A DNA stretch of 64,000 bases from Phragmites australis. Lineage: Eukaryota; Streptophyta; Magnoliopsida; Poales; Poaceae. The stretch spans positions 11,002,001 to 11,066,000 of the forward strand of contig NC_084927.1 of NCBI RefSeq assembly GCF_958298935.1. The letters are read 5' to 3'. This document shows, piece after piece, positions 32,580 to 44,168 of this stretch (position 1 is its first letter; the number at the start of each line of letters is the position of its first letter). The notes beneath the pieces were generated by a model. That model had not been told where the DNA came from, ran no database searches, and saw only the letters and a list, made by a program, of their open reading frames with translations. A program made the position numbers and the translations under genes.

Positions 32580-34440
32580 ATGTCTCAAGATCACATTTAC
32601 GTCAGATTCTCCGATGACGGCTTCTACGACCACTTCGAGTCGACGATGGACAGAGTCTCCTCTCGTCGACTCAGAAATCATCTTCGGAACCATGGTTTTC
32701 CATTGGGACGGCCAAGGTGGACTGATCAATACTGATACCCTCGAATCCAAACCAGTGGATACGTACCGTGAGGTAGGACATCTCGAGTGGGATCCAAGCG
32801 GAGCCTAATGTTCTCCACTGCATAGACACCGATAGCGACGAGGGTGGCGACGATGATTCTAACAGTAGACAAAGTAGCCAAACAGATCGATTCGTGTATA
32901 TGGCTAGAAGCAATGAGCCCCCATTGATCGACCCAATGGCGATAGATCCAGAGGCCGTAGTCGACCACAGCACAAAAATTCCCAAAGATTCGGCGATAGC
33001 TATCATCACCAACGGTACTGGCGCCGAGTTACCACCAGAAACATCCGAAGCTGGAGCCTTGAGTGCACCCGACACAACCCTTCACTGGCGAACCACAGGA
33101 GAACATATGTGTCCTGGCCTCTCCTGGCGACTTCCGGTGGGTACGCCTCTGCCTGTGATGACTCACGGCTCAAGGGAGAAGCTCCCTGTGAACAGTCACC
33201 AAGAAGCCTCATCGGCTCGACTACCACCGAGCCTGGGTAATGACGCGTTCAATACTCTAGACGCTAACATACGAGGAGCGCATCTGATCCTTCGATCCCT
33301 TCCAGAGTTAGATCCGGTGAATCCGCTAACTCCTATGGTCAATCAAGTCAAGACCCCACTCGATGCAGCTCAGATCCAAGTTGCTAGAGTAAATAATCCC
33401 AGCAATTCCAGGCCCCCTAGTCGGTACGATCCCGGCTCGAGGAGCCACAGGTGGAAACTCTCTTGAGTAGGGGAATTTCAGATGGGAAGCTCAGGTGGTC
33501 GAGCCTGAACACGATAATGTGGGCCAAACTGTAGATGCCTCGTCCATAGGTGCGGAAATCAGGAAGACCTGAGGAATCGTGTTCCTCGCAATCGGCATGA
33601 TCTACGGACGATGATCGAAAACCACCATGAAGAATGTCGTGAAGATGATCGTCGATACTATGACCGCAGATCTATAGGACGGGATGGTCAACATGACTCC
33701 CCTGCTCAAAGAGATAGGCGTGAAAGTCCCCCACCACCTCCTCTTGATGAGTTCAACGGAGGCGGCGAGGCTTTTGTACAAGAACTTCGGTCGATTCGGT
33801 GGCCTGAGAAGTTCAAAGCGGGCCCGATCTAGAAATATGATGGGAAAATCAATCCCAATGAGTGGTTGCAGATTTGCACCACTGTTATTTGAGCAGCCGA
33901 TGGTGACAATCGAGTAATGGCCAATTACCTGTTAACCGCCCTCGATAGACCCGCATTGTCCTGGTTGCTAAACTTGTTGCGCAACTCGATTAGTTCATGG
34001 GCAGAACTCAAGGCTCAGTTCATAGCCAATTTTCAAGGCAAATACGAGCGCCCAGGAATGAAAAATGATCTCCACCAGTTACACCAAGGCAATAATGAAT
34101 CTCTTCGAGATTTTATCTGCCGGTTTATCGACAAGGGTAACACGATCCCGGACATCTCAGATGAGTCGTTAATCATCGCCTTCAAACAAGGTATTCAGGA
34201 CACAGATTTATGTGGAATGATGGCTACTCGAAAGATCCGTGCGGTCAAAGAGCTTTTCGAGTTAGCCGACAAGTGCGCAAAACGAGCAGTAGTGCAGGTG
34301 CACGCTAAAACCTTCAATCTAGCAAGGACAAATCTGAGTCATCGAAGAGTGGAGGAAAGAAAACCAAACCCGGTGATAAGTGCAAGGGACCCGATACGAC
34401 TATAGCTGCGGTCGACAGAAACAAATCGCGCAACACTGGG
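32580..34440 (+). pseudogene. gag: gypsy gag
   Basis: ATG at 32580 opens MSQDHIYVRFSDDGFYDHFE. After several breaks come RWPEKFKAGPI, KYDGKINPNEWLQI, MANYLLTALDRPALSWLLNL and LRDFICRFIDKGNTIPDISD, the core of the Retrotrans_gag domain, in a 162-codon frame from 33917. The zinc knuckle further on is poorly preserved (WCPIHRSNQHDFDECY near 34475-34525). Confidence 0.85.
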
Positions 34441-34764
34441 GATAACAAAGGCCTCAATCGAGGTGGCGGGAAGTGGTGTCCCATCCATCGGAGTAACCAG
34501 CACGACTTTGACGAGTGCTATGTGTTCAAGAAAAAGTTTCATGAAAAGAACAAGGTGAACGCTGAGCATGGCAATAAGCACGCTAACTCGAACGTTGAGG
34601 GCAGCGAGCCCCAGTTCCATGAGCAAACCACAGCTTGGCGCACATCTTTGGAGGATCCACCACATACAAGTCAAAAAGGCAGTACAAGGTGGTTGAGCGA
34701 TAAGTCAACTTGGCCCTAACTGGGCCCACTCGGTATCTCAGGTGGTCAGAACAGCCGATCACCT

Positions 34765-35300
34765 TTGGTCAAACTGATCATCCGGTCATGTTACCACATC
34801 CTGGTTGATACCCAGTCGTGGTTTAGCCGACCATACCCAACGTCAAAGTTTCCAGAACTCTGGTCAATGGTGATAGTTCACTCAACCTCATTTTCTCCAA
34901 AACCTTGGACAAGATGGGAATTCAGAGATCAAAGCTTAAAACAGGAGTTGAGCCTTTCCACGGCATAACTCCCAACTCATCGACCATGCCTCTCGGTCGG
35001 ATCGAGCTGTCGGTCACATTTGGCACACCCGACAATTTCCCCACAGAAAAGTTGATCTTTGATGTCGCGGACTTCGAGATGACGTACAATGTGATTCTAG
35101 GCCGCCCAATGTTGGGCAAGTTCATGGCGGTGGTTCACTATGCTTACTAAATGCTCAAGATCCTGAGTCCTAAGGGGGCCATTATAGTTAAAGGTGATCA
35201 GCGCGCAGTGATCAAATGCGATAAGAAAAGCCTGGATATGATCGAACACTTCAGTCGAGTGGCTATCATCCCTGAGGACGCAAATTCTAAGCGTCAAAGG
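34765..35300 (+). pseudogene. pol: gypsy protease (retropepsin-like)
   Basis: A frame reads SSKLK-to-VILGRPML: PLGRIELSVTFGTPDNF, FDVADFEMTYNVILGRPMLG and KFMAVVHYAY, the standard C-terminal half of Tat proteases. The active site upstream is in another frame. A TAA after HYAY and frameshifts interrupt it. Confidence 0.75.
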
Positions 35301-35534
35301 CACCAAGATTTAGTCGAGGCCAAAAACTCCAAGCTAGTGAGTCTTGCTAGCACCTCTGAGTCCGACGACGCCAAAGGCAAGATCAACAATGGCGTCAACG
35401 ATAAGAAGACTAGTGGTTGCATCAAAGCAGTGCCTCTCGACCCGTCTGAACCATCCAAGACGGTTAAGATCGGGGCCAATCTTGACCCCAAATAGGAACT
35501 CGAGCTCGTCACCTTCCTCTAGGCAAACCAAGAC

Positions 35535-36374
35535 GTGTTTGCATGGCAACCGTCCGATATGCCCGGGGTCCCCAGGGGGGTGATCGAGCATCGACTAGCT
35601 ATTAAACCCGGTGCCAAACCTGTGGTGCAGAAGCAGCAAATATTTGCGGAAGATAGGAAACGGGCCATCCAGGTGGAGGTCGACAAACTCCTAAACGTGG
35701 GCTTCATTCGAGAAGTGCATCATCCTACGTGGCTTGCGAACCCCGTCCTCATCAGGAAGGCCAATGGTAGATGGAGAATGTGCGTTGACTTCACTGATCT
35801 CAACAAAGCTTGCCCCAAGGATCATTTTCCCCTCCCGCGCATCGACTGGATCGTCGACTCTACGGCAGGCTGCGAATTGCTATGTTTTCTAAATGCCTAT
35901 TTAGGGTATCACCAAATTAGCATGGGATTAGAGGATGAGAAGAAAATAGCTTTTACTACTCCCTTCGGTGTATTTTGTTATGTAAAGATGTCTTTTAGTT
36001 TAAAAAACGCTGGTGCTACGTATCAAAGGTGTATCCAAAACTATCTACATCCCCAAATCGGGTGCAAGGTAGAGGCATACGTCAATGATGTTGTAGTCAA
36101 GTCGGAAACCAGAAACGCATTGATTAATGATCTTGCGGAAACATTTGAAAACCTCAGGAAGTATAGCATGAAGCTCAACCCCGAAAAGTGCATGTTCGGT
36201 GTGCTGTCTGACAAGTTTCTCGGCTTCCTAGTGTCAAGTAGAAGCATTGAGGCCAACCCGCGCAAAATTGAGGCTCTCGACCAGATGCGGTCACCTCAAA
36301 CACTGAAGGAGGTTCAGAAACTGATAGATTGCATCACTGCTCTTAGTCAGTTCATTTCTAGGATGGGCGAGTGA
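35535..36374 (+). pseudogene. pol: gypsy reverse transcriptase, two catalytic Asp read as Asn
   Basis: The 279-codon frame covers FAWQPSDMPGVPRGVIEHRL, FIREVHHPTWLANPVLIRKA, WRMCVDFTDLNKACPKDHFP, TPFGVFCYVKMSFSLKNAGA and KFLGFLVSSRSIEANP. Motif A, normally FLDAYSGYHQI, is FLNAYLGYHQI (AAT at 35892-35894). Motif C, normally YVDD, is YVND (AAT at 36084-36086). Both would be GAT to AAT changes. Thus although the frame is long, the enzyme would be inactive. Two metal-binding aspartates are required in all known RTs. Confidence 0.92.
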
Positions 36375-36377
36375 GGA

Positions 36378-37450
36378 ATGCCTTTCTTCAGGTTGTTGAA
36401 GAAACAAGACCGGTTTGAGTGGACAGAGGAAGCGGAACGCGCCTTCCTGGACTTAAAAAGGTACTTATCTTCCCCATTGATTCTTGCACCACCTAATGAG
36501 AAAGAGGAGCTCTTTTTGTATATTGCAGCTACCCCACAAGTCGTAAGCACGGTACTAGCAGTTGAACGGGAATGGCCCGAGAAAAAGGCCAAGGTCCAAA
36601 AATCTGTTTATTATGTGAGCGAGGTTCTACACGATGCTAAGCTATGATACCCACAAGTACAGAAGCTGATATATGCAGTCTTGATGTCTTCTTGGAAATT
36701 ACAGCACTACTTTCAAGTGCACATGATCACGGTCTTAACAACGTATCCACTGAAGGATGTAATACACAATCGGGAAGCTACTGGACAAATCGTGCAATGG
36801 GCGATAGAACTTAATGAGTTCTACGTAAGCTACGCACCACGTACAAGCGTAAAATCCGGAGTGTTAGTAGATTTCATTGCCGAATGGACAAGCATTGAGG
36901 AAAAAAGGCCAAACATGGTCGAAGATCACTAGACGCTCTTTTTTGATGGATCGCTCACGCTCCAGGGCTCAGGGGCTGGCATTGTGCTCAAATCTCCAAC
37001 GGGCGACGAACTTAGGTACGTTGTTCAGTTAGACTTTGAAGCCTCTAATAATGTTGTAGAATATGAAGGACTAGTAAACGGGCTCCGCACAGCTGCATCG
37101 CATGGGATTAAATGACTTCTTGTGAAAGGGGACTCACAGCTAGTCGTAAACCAAGTTCAAAATGAGTACCAGTGCTTGGACGACAACATGGCGGCTTACT
37201 TACTCAATTGATGAAAGCTCGTGCAAAAGTATGAAGCGCTAACGTGACGCATATCAGAAGTAGTGATAACTCTGGTGCAGATGAACTTGCTAGACTCGCT
37301 TCTTCTCGAGCACTGGTACCCATAGGGCTCTTTATTGAGAAACTCCTTAAGCCATCTGTCCCGATAGTTTGGGAACGGATGCTGCCCAACCCGACCAGCA
37401 ATCTGGTCAGGTCAACGAGGCAGAACCTGCAAACACGAATGTTGCACTAC
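36378..37450 (+). pseudogene. pol: gypsy RNase H plus second, plant-type RNase H domain
   Basis: First the connection/RNase H region: PFFRLLKKQDRFEWTEEAER, YPQVQKLIYAV, then VQWAIELNEFYVSYAPRT. Then LFFDGSLTLQGSGAGIVLKS, NNVVEYEGLVNGLRTA and LLVKGDSQLVVNQV, an RVT_3-type domain with D, E and D residues in place. Such a dual RNase H is typical of Tat elements. Stops occur after KL, DH, IK and LN. Confidence 0.82.
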
Positions 37451-37599
37451 TCGAACGCAACCTGACTTGGTTGACTCCGTACCAAGCTTACCTCAAGGGT
37501 TGATACATCCCTGATGATGATGCGTCTGTAGAGAAAATTGCTCGTAAATCCAAGCTCTATGTTTTGGTAGACCCAAGCTCTACCGAAAGGGGAGTAACG

Positions 37600-38560
37600 A
37601 AATCTTGATAAAGTGCATCACTCAGGAAGAGGGCAATAGAATATTGCTCGATATCCATGGAGACACGTGTGGTAATCATGTGTCTTCTCGCACTTGGTCG
37701 GAAATTTTTTTTGCCACGGATTCTATTGGCCGACTGCCCTCCAGGATGCTTCCGAGCTGGTCAAAAAGTGCGAAAGCTGCCAATTTTTCAGAAGGCAGAC
37801 CACTCGACCAGCCCAAGCTCTGCAAATAATCCCTCTTTCTTGGCCTTTCTTCATCTAGGGCTTGGATATCTTGGGACCATTCCCAAGGGTCCAAGGTGGT
37901 TACAAGTTCCTATTCGTGGCTATCGACACATTCACCAAGTGAATAGAGGCTAAACCCGTAGGAAAAATAATAGCAGAAGCGGCCAAGAAATTCATGAGGA
38001 GCATAATTACTCAATTCATCATTCTGTATCGGATAATTACGGATAAGGTAGCCAATTCAGAAGCGGAACCTTTATTGCGTTCTATGAAGAATTCGACATT
38101 AAGACTTTTTTCACCTCAGTAGCTCACCCGCGGAGTAATGGTCAAGTTGAGCATGCTAATGGTATAGTCTTGCAGGGTATTAAAACTCAGGTCTTTGACA
38201 AGCTAAAGACTTACTCAAAATACTGGGTAAAAGAGCTTCCCTCGATACTATGGGTCATTCATACGTCGACTAATAAGGCCACCGGTGAAACTCCTTTCTT
38301 CTTGGTTTATGGTGCGGAAGCGATGCTCCCAACTGAGTTGCAGTTCGGATCACCTCGAGTGGATAGTTACTCTAAACAAGGCAGGAGCACTTACGAGAGG
38401 ATGATATAAATTTACTCGAGGAGTACCAAGATCGAGCGTCTATTTGAGCGGCTAAGTATCAGCATGCATTACGTATCAAAGCTAGAAAATTCAACTCAGG
38501 CAACTCACTGCTAGGGACCTCATCCTACGAAAGGTGCAAAAACAGGCCCAGTGCCACAAG
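37600..38560 (+). pseudogene. pol: gypsy integrase, heavily decayed
   Basis: Pieces in three frames: FYWPTALQDASELVKKCESC, QALQIIPLSWPF, LDILGPFPRVQGGYKFLFVA and IDTFTK, later AHPRSNGQVEHANGI, LKTYSKYWVKELPSILWVIH and GETPFFLVYGAEAMLPTELQ. These are the zinc end, catalytic core and C-terminal GPF-type region of Ty3/gypsy integrase. Too many breaks to judge the catalytic triad. Confidence 0.82.
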
Positions 38561-38802
38561 TTATCGCCTAAGTGGGAATGACCTTACATAGTAGTCGATG
38601 TCACTCGACCTAGGTTGGTATGGCTATCTACTCCAAACAGCGAGATACTCGAGCACTCGTGGAACATCGATTAACTCTAAAAGTTTTATTCATAGAAATG
38701 ATAGGTTACAGGTAAGTCGATTACATTCAATTCGGTTGGCTACTCAATTATATAGTTTTTCTTTTTTCACTTTAATCAACTTAGATCTTTCAAAAAACCT
38801 TA

Positions 38803-39281
38803 TTCGCCCTTGAACGAGTCGAGGAATCTTTTATACTCCTCCCTCGGGCGGTAGCTGATCATTCTAGGGACCGACCGCTGACCAGCATAAGGACCAGGGA
38901 ATGTGGCCGAGGCGATGACCCTGCTAGAGCTACTGGCCGATGCTAGTGATGCCGAGTGGTGCGAGGGCAATCTAGCCAGTGATGACCTGAAGGCTCCATT
39001 GCCGAAGACCTCGATGGCAGATTGGTTGATGATCCGGTCGAGATCACCACCATCCTCAATCCTCCCCCGTGCGGAGCGCTGCGCCATATGGCTTGAAGCA
39101 TAGGTCTTGATGTAATGACGAACGCGCTAAATGAGGGGACGGTGATTATCAGCAGAGGCCTACCACTCGAGCCCTCATCGTCCGAGGAAACGATGATGAT
39201 TTTAGGAGGGACCATAGCAAGAGGCCTAAGGGAAAGGACTTCTAGGATTAGTTCACGGGGTGGAGATGGAGTGGAGGCCAT
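38803..39281 (-). CDS. antisense ORF (aORF) in the 3' region of the gypsy element, frameshifted
   Basis: On the strand opposite gag-pol, ATG at 39281 opens MASTPSPPRELILEVLSLRP, followed by PPKIIIVSSDDEG, a hydrophobic-acidic motif of the SUMO-interacting type. A shift near 39100 leads to MAQRSARGRIEDGGDLDRI and the end YKRFLDSFKGE at 38803. About 95 bp upstream on the same strand is ACTATAAATAGAGG, a good TATA box. Antisense ORFs after integrase are known in Tat-type elements; their function is not known. No homology to other families was recognised. Confidence 0.6.
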
Positions 39282-39365
39282 AGCTTCAAGCTCCACAAAT
39301 CCTAGAAGGCAATGGGCAAAGGAAACAAAGGGGGAGATATGAAAGAGAGACAGCTTCAAGTCCCC

Positions 39366-39377
39366 TCTATTTATAGT
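39366..39377 (-). promoter_or_regulatory. TATA box of the gypsy antisense ORF
   Basis: Minus strand ACTATAAATAGA, preceded by a G/C homopolymer run (39378-39388 on the + strand). The spacing to the ATG at 39281 fits a short 5' UTR. Confidence 0.6.
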
Positions 39378-39399
39378 GGGGGGGGGGGAACGGGTCTTA

Positions 39400-40384
39400 C
39401 TGTATAAACGTAGTCGTCAGGATCCAAAATGATGGCGTCGCCTTGGGTGCATAGCGCGTTCGGTGAAGTCAATATGTCATTATGGCTTGTCTCATCTCTG
39501 CAAAGAGGGATGGGTGGTCATTATGTCGCGTCAAATCAAGATTACGGTGAAAATGAGCACAAACGGGAGTGGGTTTTTAATGCCCACCTACCCGGTGGTT
39601 TGAGCTCACTCGATATTCACATCACAGTTAAAACAATAATGCTCCAGGGCTTACACTCTCGAGTATTCAGTCGAGGATGGTGTATCGATGCATATGCTCT
39701 ACACTCTGCCTTGATTGCCACATCAAACAGAGAGTCGGGGGCTACATCATAATACCATATTTTTGCCAAAAAAATTTATTTTGCTCTGTGTCGATCACAT
39801 TGAATAGAACCAATGGAGATATGTGTTGGGTCAATGACGAACAATTATACCTCCGGAGGCATAACGACACAGAGATTGTTAGACATCTCACGCCTAACGG
39901 CCAAAAGGGTTCTGAAGTCCTAGTCTGCCTCGCGTGTGCTCTCTATCGAGTTCATGTTTGATTGAATGTGCAAGTTGATAAAAGTTCGCAGAAAATATGA
40001 TGTGCTCTAAGCTCTGTATTAGTCTTTTTCCTTACTATGACGGTCTTCTCGAGTACTCAAGGGCCGCACATCTAATGACTTGTCTAGCTATGATTTCAGG
40101 TCATTGATCGATCTTGAGAATAACAGTAGCACGCTCTGATCGGTTGTGCATCTATTCGTGCTAAACTCTATTTCATAGATAAGGAAATAGTAGTGGTAGC
40201 ATACTAGACAGGCAAAATATCAGCAGCGCCTCTAGTACAATTATCAAACAAGAAGAAGCCTATTACATATTTAAGGGAAAAGCTTAGGAGATATCCACCT
40301 ACAAGAACGTCACTTAAAATTCCCTTCAAGGGATTTGACCGTCCTGGAAACAACGATGGGGTGCGAAATCTTGAGCATCGAGTA
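39400..40384. other. gypsy 3' internal region between the two antisense ORFs
   Basis: No gene was recognised. The + strand frames are short and without motifs. The sequence is probably the untranslated 3' part of the element and the flank of the captured F-box gene. Confidence 0.4.
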
Positions 40385-41276
40385 TTCATCCTAGTCGTAA
40401 GCTGGACTTGTTCGATGAAAGCCCAGAGTTCGACCAGGGTTGGTAATCCCTGGTACTAGAGGGACAACCTCAGAAGTCAAGCCCAACAGAATTGTTTTGT
40501 CTTTCATCCAGGGGATAACTTTCCAGTCGAGAGGCTCCCAAATGTCATCATTAAAAGCATGAATGGAAACTGGCGTTTGAGCATTGTGTTTAGTAGGATC
40601 ATCAATTTGTTCACCCCAAGATCTCAAGAAAAACACGCGAGTCTCATCCAAGATAAGTAGAGTGCCCCCCCAGACCAGGCTGCCAGATTTGAACTTCGGC
40701 ATCGACTTTTCCAATGCTGCAATGACTCCAGATGGATCCCCTAAAACAATCCCATCTAGGAAATCAACAATGCACCACAAGAAACACATGCATACACTTT
40801 GTCATCTACAGATGAAAACAAGGCATCCTTGGGCAAACGATGACGAATGGTTTCCCGTCCTTTCGCACCACACATCCCTCCAGGCTTACCCAAAACGCAT
40901 CACAAGAGTGTGGCGGAAGGTCAGAGAACCTTCCTGTCACTGGGTTGATTACTCTACCCTTGATCCTACGCCCTCGCTCGATGATGATCAAGAGCCCGCT
41001 TGAGGCCCCGACTATCTCCCAACTGTCACCGACTACACCTCAGAAATGAAGACCGAAAATTACTTCACTCCCCAAATGATGCACCCTGATCAAGCCATCG
41101 TTGTGCACAAATGGTCCTTTCATGATCCATGGTGCAAACTCTGCCACCCTGTCCACTTCACGCCAAGAAGTGCAGACATAGCGGAAGAAAGCCAAATCCT
41201 CCGGGTGCAGCAGCTTGTTGGAGATGATATCTAATACTCCCAATGGCAGAGCAGCCGAATCGAGATTCTTGGCCAT
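40385..41276 (-). pseudogene. F-box/DUF295-type gene fragment inside the gypsy element
   Basis: Minus strand ATG at 41276 opens MAKNLDSAALPLGVLDIISN then KLLHPEDLAFFRYVCTSWRE, an F-box (L-P, LL, D-L, VC-x2-W). After a TGA at about 41040 the same frame continues with SSGLLIIIERGRRIKGRVIN and PVTGRFSDLPPH, the usual DUF295 segment (NPLTG-x-LPP). A frameshift near 40800 leads to LVWGGTLLILDETRVFFLRS and WMKDKTILLG, resembling the C-terminal DUF295 strands. DUF295 F-box genes are large families in grasses. It lies antisense to the element, upstream of the 3' LTR. Confidence 0.75.
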
Positions 41277-41932
41277 GAGACTTAGAGAGGGCGATGAAAA
41301 TCCTTGAACAAAAGTAGATGATGCCGAAAAACTTTAGAGAGGAGATCTAAAGGCAAGGATTTGGCAAAGGCGGAAAAGATGAAGGTCTCCGAATAGAACA
41401 CGAACAATGGTGGATGAGGTCAAAGGGCAGGGTTGCAATGGATGTCACAAGAGTAGGACGATAGAGCTTTCTACTCAGATAAATAGGCCCTGCCTCAAGG
41501 TATGACATGGAAGACGTTTCCGCTTCGGAAAAAGAAGATTTGCCGTTTCTTCGACAACAATGCCCATTTTTACCATGCTTCAACTGGCATGAAAAGTGGT
41601 ATGATGACGACGTGCTAATCTTTGCACACCCTTCTGCCCGCATTAAATGCGCCTACACATGTCGTTTTAAATTTCGAAAGGTTTTTTAACTCTACTTGGA
41701 GTTGGGTGTCGATCAGTTGAGTTCTTTAGTCTTTTCCTTCAAGTCTCAAGTGCGGTTAGCCGCAGGGCACTTGACCCGATTGAGCTTCCACTCGATACTC
41801 GAGGAAGGACCCGCCTATGCTCAATTCCTTCGACCATGAGACTAATCCACTTTACTCGACCAAGCTTAAACTTAGCGGTACTCGAGTGGGCACTTATGGA
41901 AACCTCTCCTCCTGATAGAGTTAGGGGACTAC
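41277..41932. other. flank of the F-box fragment and polypurine tract of the gypsy element
   Basis: On the minus strand this is the 5' side of the F-box fragment; CCTATTTATCTGAG near 41490 could be its TATA region. At the right end GAGTTAGGGGACTA is the polypurine tract next to the 3' LTR. No other coding signal was seen. Confidence 0.45.
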
Positions 41933-42542
41933 TATCGAATATCTAACTATGGGGTAAATGCATATGAGGAATATATCATATACGAACAGGGTATGTACAA
42001 CACGTATTAAGAAGCTTTAGATATCACAAAACCGAACCAACGGTACCTGATACACCTGGAATCACGGAAGTACATATCAAGAAGGTTTCGATTAGTTACC
42101 TAACTCGATACGATTAGTACTCAAAATAGATTTATCTAATTGAACGTCAAGGAAGACAACTCCCTATCGACCACGGCTGGATAGGAGTCGGTACCCCACC
42201 CCTATATAAGGCAAAAAGGCTAGGGGGGAGGAGGACAACACACAAGGAAAACACAGGAAGAGAGAACTCGAGGCAAGAATCAAGACCCTAGCAGAGAAGA
42301 TACTTGGTAACCTTAGCTTTAGGTTAGATCAGATCTGATATACTCTCTGTAATAGATTTAGCCCCATGGCTTGTACTCGAGATCATCAATATACGGAAGC
42401 AACACCCCCACAGGACATACGGTATTACTCCAATCGGAGGCCTGAACCTGTATACATCGATTGTCCTGTCTCGTGATTAATCCTTGCACTTGAAGGTACC
42501 CAGTCAATTTACGGACACATTATTAGGTACTAATCTTTGACA
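41933..42542 (+). repeat. gypsy 3' LTR
   Basis: Starts TATCGAATATCTAACT (TG changed to TA) and ends CTTTGACA. It has the TATA box CTATATAAGGCA near 42205. About 15 bp longer than the 5' LTR because of small indels. Confidence 0.92.
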
Positions 42543-43135
42543 CAGTGGTTGTAGGAATACATCTATATATAGTGGGCAACACATTTCCTTTTGAAAGCGT
42601 GTCTGGAAAGAAACACAACAAGTCAGTGAAACATTTATCAGATATACCATTGCTAGACTTCACTCTCATAAGTTCGAGCACCGAATACAAAATAGTATAC
42701 TTCTCATCACAACTCGGATACAAGGTGTCTTCGAGTCCTCAATCAATGCCTCAAATTTTTGAACCCTTTCTCTTTGCACAGAGCTTCCGCATCATGCAAC
42801 ATCCAATCCTCGTTATAAAGCATATCATCATCCACTATAATCTTATCTTCAACATAGTCTTTTTCTTCATTGTCGATGATGTTGTCACCACCTTGTTGAT
42901 GTTCACCATGCTCACTCCAACATGTGTACTTCTCCATGAAACCCCTTTGAATCAAGTGTGCTTTAATAGTCTTGGGTTCACTCTACATCTTATTATTCTC
43001 ACAATCAATGCGTGGGCAAAGTATATGCTGCTTCTCCGTCTTTAGCATGTCCTCCTCGGTGGCGCTTACAAAACCAATGCTATTGATGCACTCATCGCTA
43101 GCTCACAATGCATCATACACCCATCCTCTATCCAT
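42543..43135 (-). pseudogene. TNP2: CACTA-3 TNP2, N-terminal part
   Basis: From 43135: MDRGWVYDAL, then LCPRIDCENNKM (zinc-binding part), HLIQRGFMEKYTCWSEHGEH, an acidic linker, and YTILYSVLELMRVKSSNGIS then GNVLPT. Directly afterwards the frame gives IDVFLQPL, which in full-length TNP2 lies about 250 residues later. So this gene had an internal deletion before the gypsy element entered at 42542. Stops occur after YDAL and NNKM. Confidence 0.85.
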
Positions 43136-43266
43136 CCATAAATATAATTAAAAAGATGTGTCAATTATCAATTTAATTAATTTTTAACAAAATATGATGT
43201 AAAATTTACAAAAATGCATTCAAATGAGATGGAAATTAAATTTTTCATCTAATACCTATCATGAAC
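43136..43266. other. CACTA-3 leader, left piece
   Basis: AT-rich sequence upstream of TNP2, ending at the TSD TGAAC (43262-43266) of the non-autonomous LTR element; it continues at 50843. Confidence 0.6.
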
Positions 43267-44168
43267 TATTGGAGCAAGAGTTCATCTTGCCCTAGCAAGT
43301 ATGACGAGAGTTTCCTGTAAAGAGGAGACTCAAGCTTGGAGACAAAGTTTAAGATGAAGGAACACTATGAATGTATTGATGGTAGAAAAAATGGATCGAT
43401 CTGGGGGAGTATCACAGCGTGACTTGGTGTTTTTTCACCTATGTGTCTTTCTGCCTCCTCGCCTGTGTCTCTCGCCAAGGCGACCAGGGTTCCTATTTAT
43501 AGGGCCGTACAAATATCTGGGATCTGACTAAATTACTGTGCCTTATTCCGGATAACTACTTTCTACCCTATCTGGGAGATAAATATCCACCGTAGTAACT
43601 ATCGTGGTGCCTGCCCCCTGAAGGGGGTGAGCCGGTCGCCAATTGTTGTCTGGCGCTGCACTGTCAGGGGTGTCAGGATAGTCTCCATTACGCCGGGGTG
43701 TCAAAGCGGCGTCCACCAGCCTAGGCGTTTAATGCTGGTCACCTCCTTACAGCCAAAGCATGATCGGTGCTCCCCTTCCGGCAGATCTTTCCTAAGGCCT
43801 GATGACTCACTCTGTAGCCTCCGGGAAGCTGGCCCGAGTAGCTCTATACGGGGGCCTCGGGAGACATGGCTCTAGGAGGTGAAGGCTTCAGGAGGAAGGA
43901 CTCTGGAAGGCCGGGGCTTCGGGAGGCCAAGGCTTCGGGAGACCGAGGTTTCGGGGGGGGGGGGGCAGGCTTCAGGAGGCTGGGCTTTGGGAGGCTGAGC
44001 CTTTAGGAGGCTGGGCTGGTTCAGCCAAGGGAAGGCTTCGTAGGTACGAAGAGGTGGCGCGAAGGAGCCCGATGGCTTCAGAGGTCGAGCATTTAGATCA
44101 AGGCTCCGAAGGGACCTGGATAGTAATATTCAACCATTATCCTCAGGCTATTTTATTTTCCCCCAACA
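43267..44168 (-). repeat. LARD-like element, 3' LTR
   Basis: 902 bp. A TATA box CTATAAATAGG (minus) is at about 43493-43503. Near 43880-44020 the words GGCTTCGGGAGG and GGCCGAGGCTT form a degenerate internal repeat with a run of about 13 G. The right LTR has the same array. Confidence 0.88.

Larger units (their letters stand above)
31939..42542 (+). mobile_element. Ty3/gypsy LTR retrotransposon, Tat-like, with two antisense ORFs
   Basis: LTRs of about 600 bp (31939-32533, 41933-42542) flank gag, protease, RT, RNase H and integrase on the + strand, the Ty3/gypsy order. Flanking 5-mers CGGTG and CAGTG are a TSD with one substitution; removing one restores the TNP2 reading of CACTA-3. A second RNase H-like domain (SLTLQGSGAGIVL) after the usual one, long sequence after integrase and antisense ORFs there fit the Tat lineage. 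Every coding domain is broken, and two RT catalytic aspartates are lost. Confidence 0.93.

Noticed and set aside
43921..43965. Run of about 13 G as a regulatory G-quadruplex
   Set aside because: The run sits in a degenerate LTR repeat and the partner LTR has only a short G-run; may be slippage or sequencing error.
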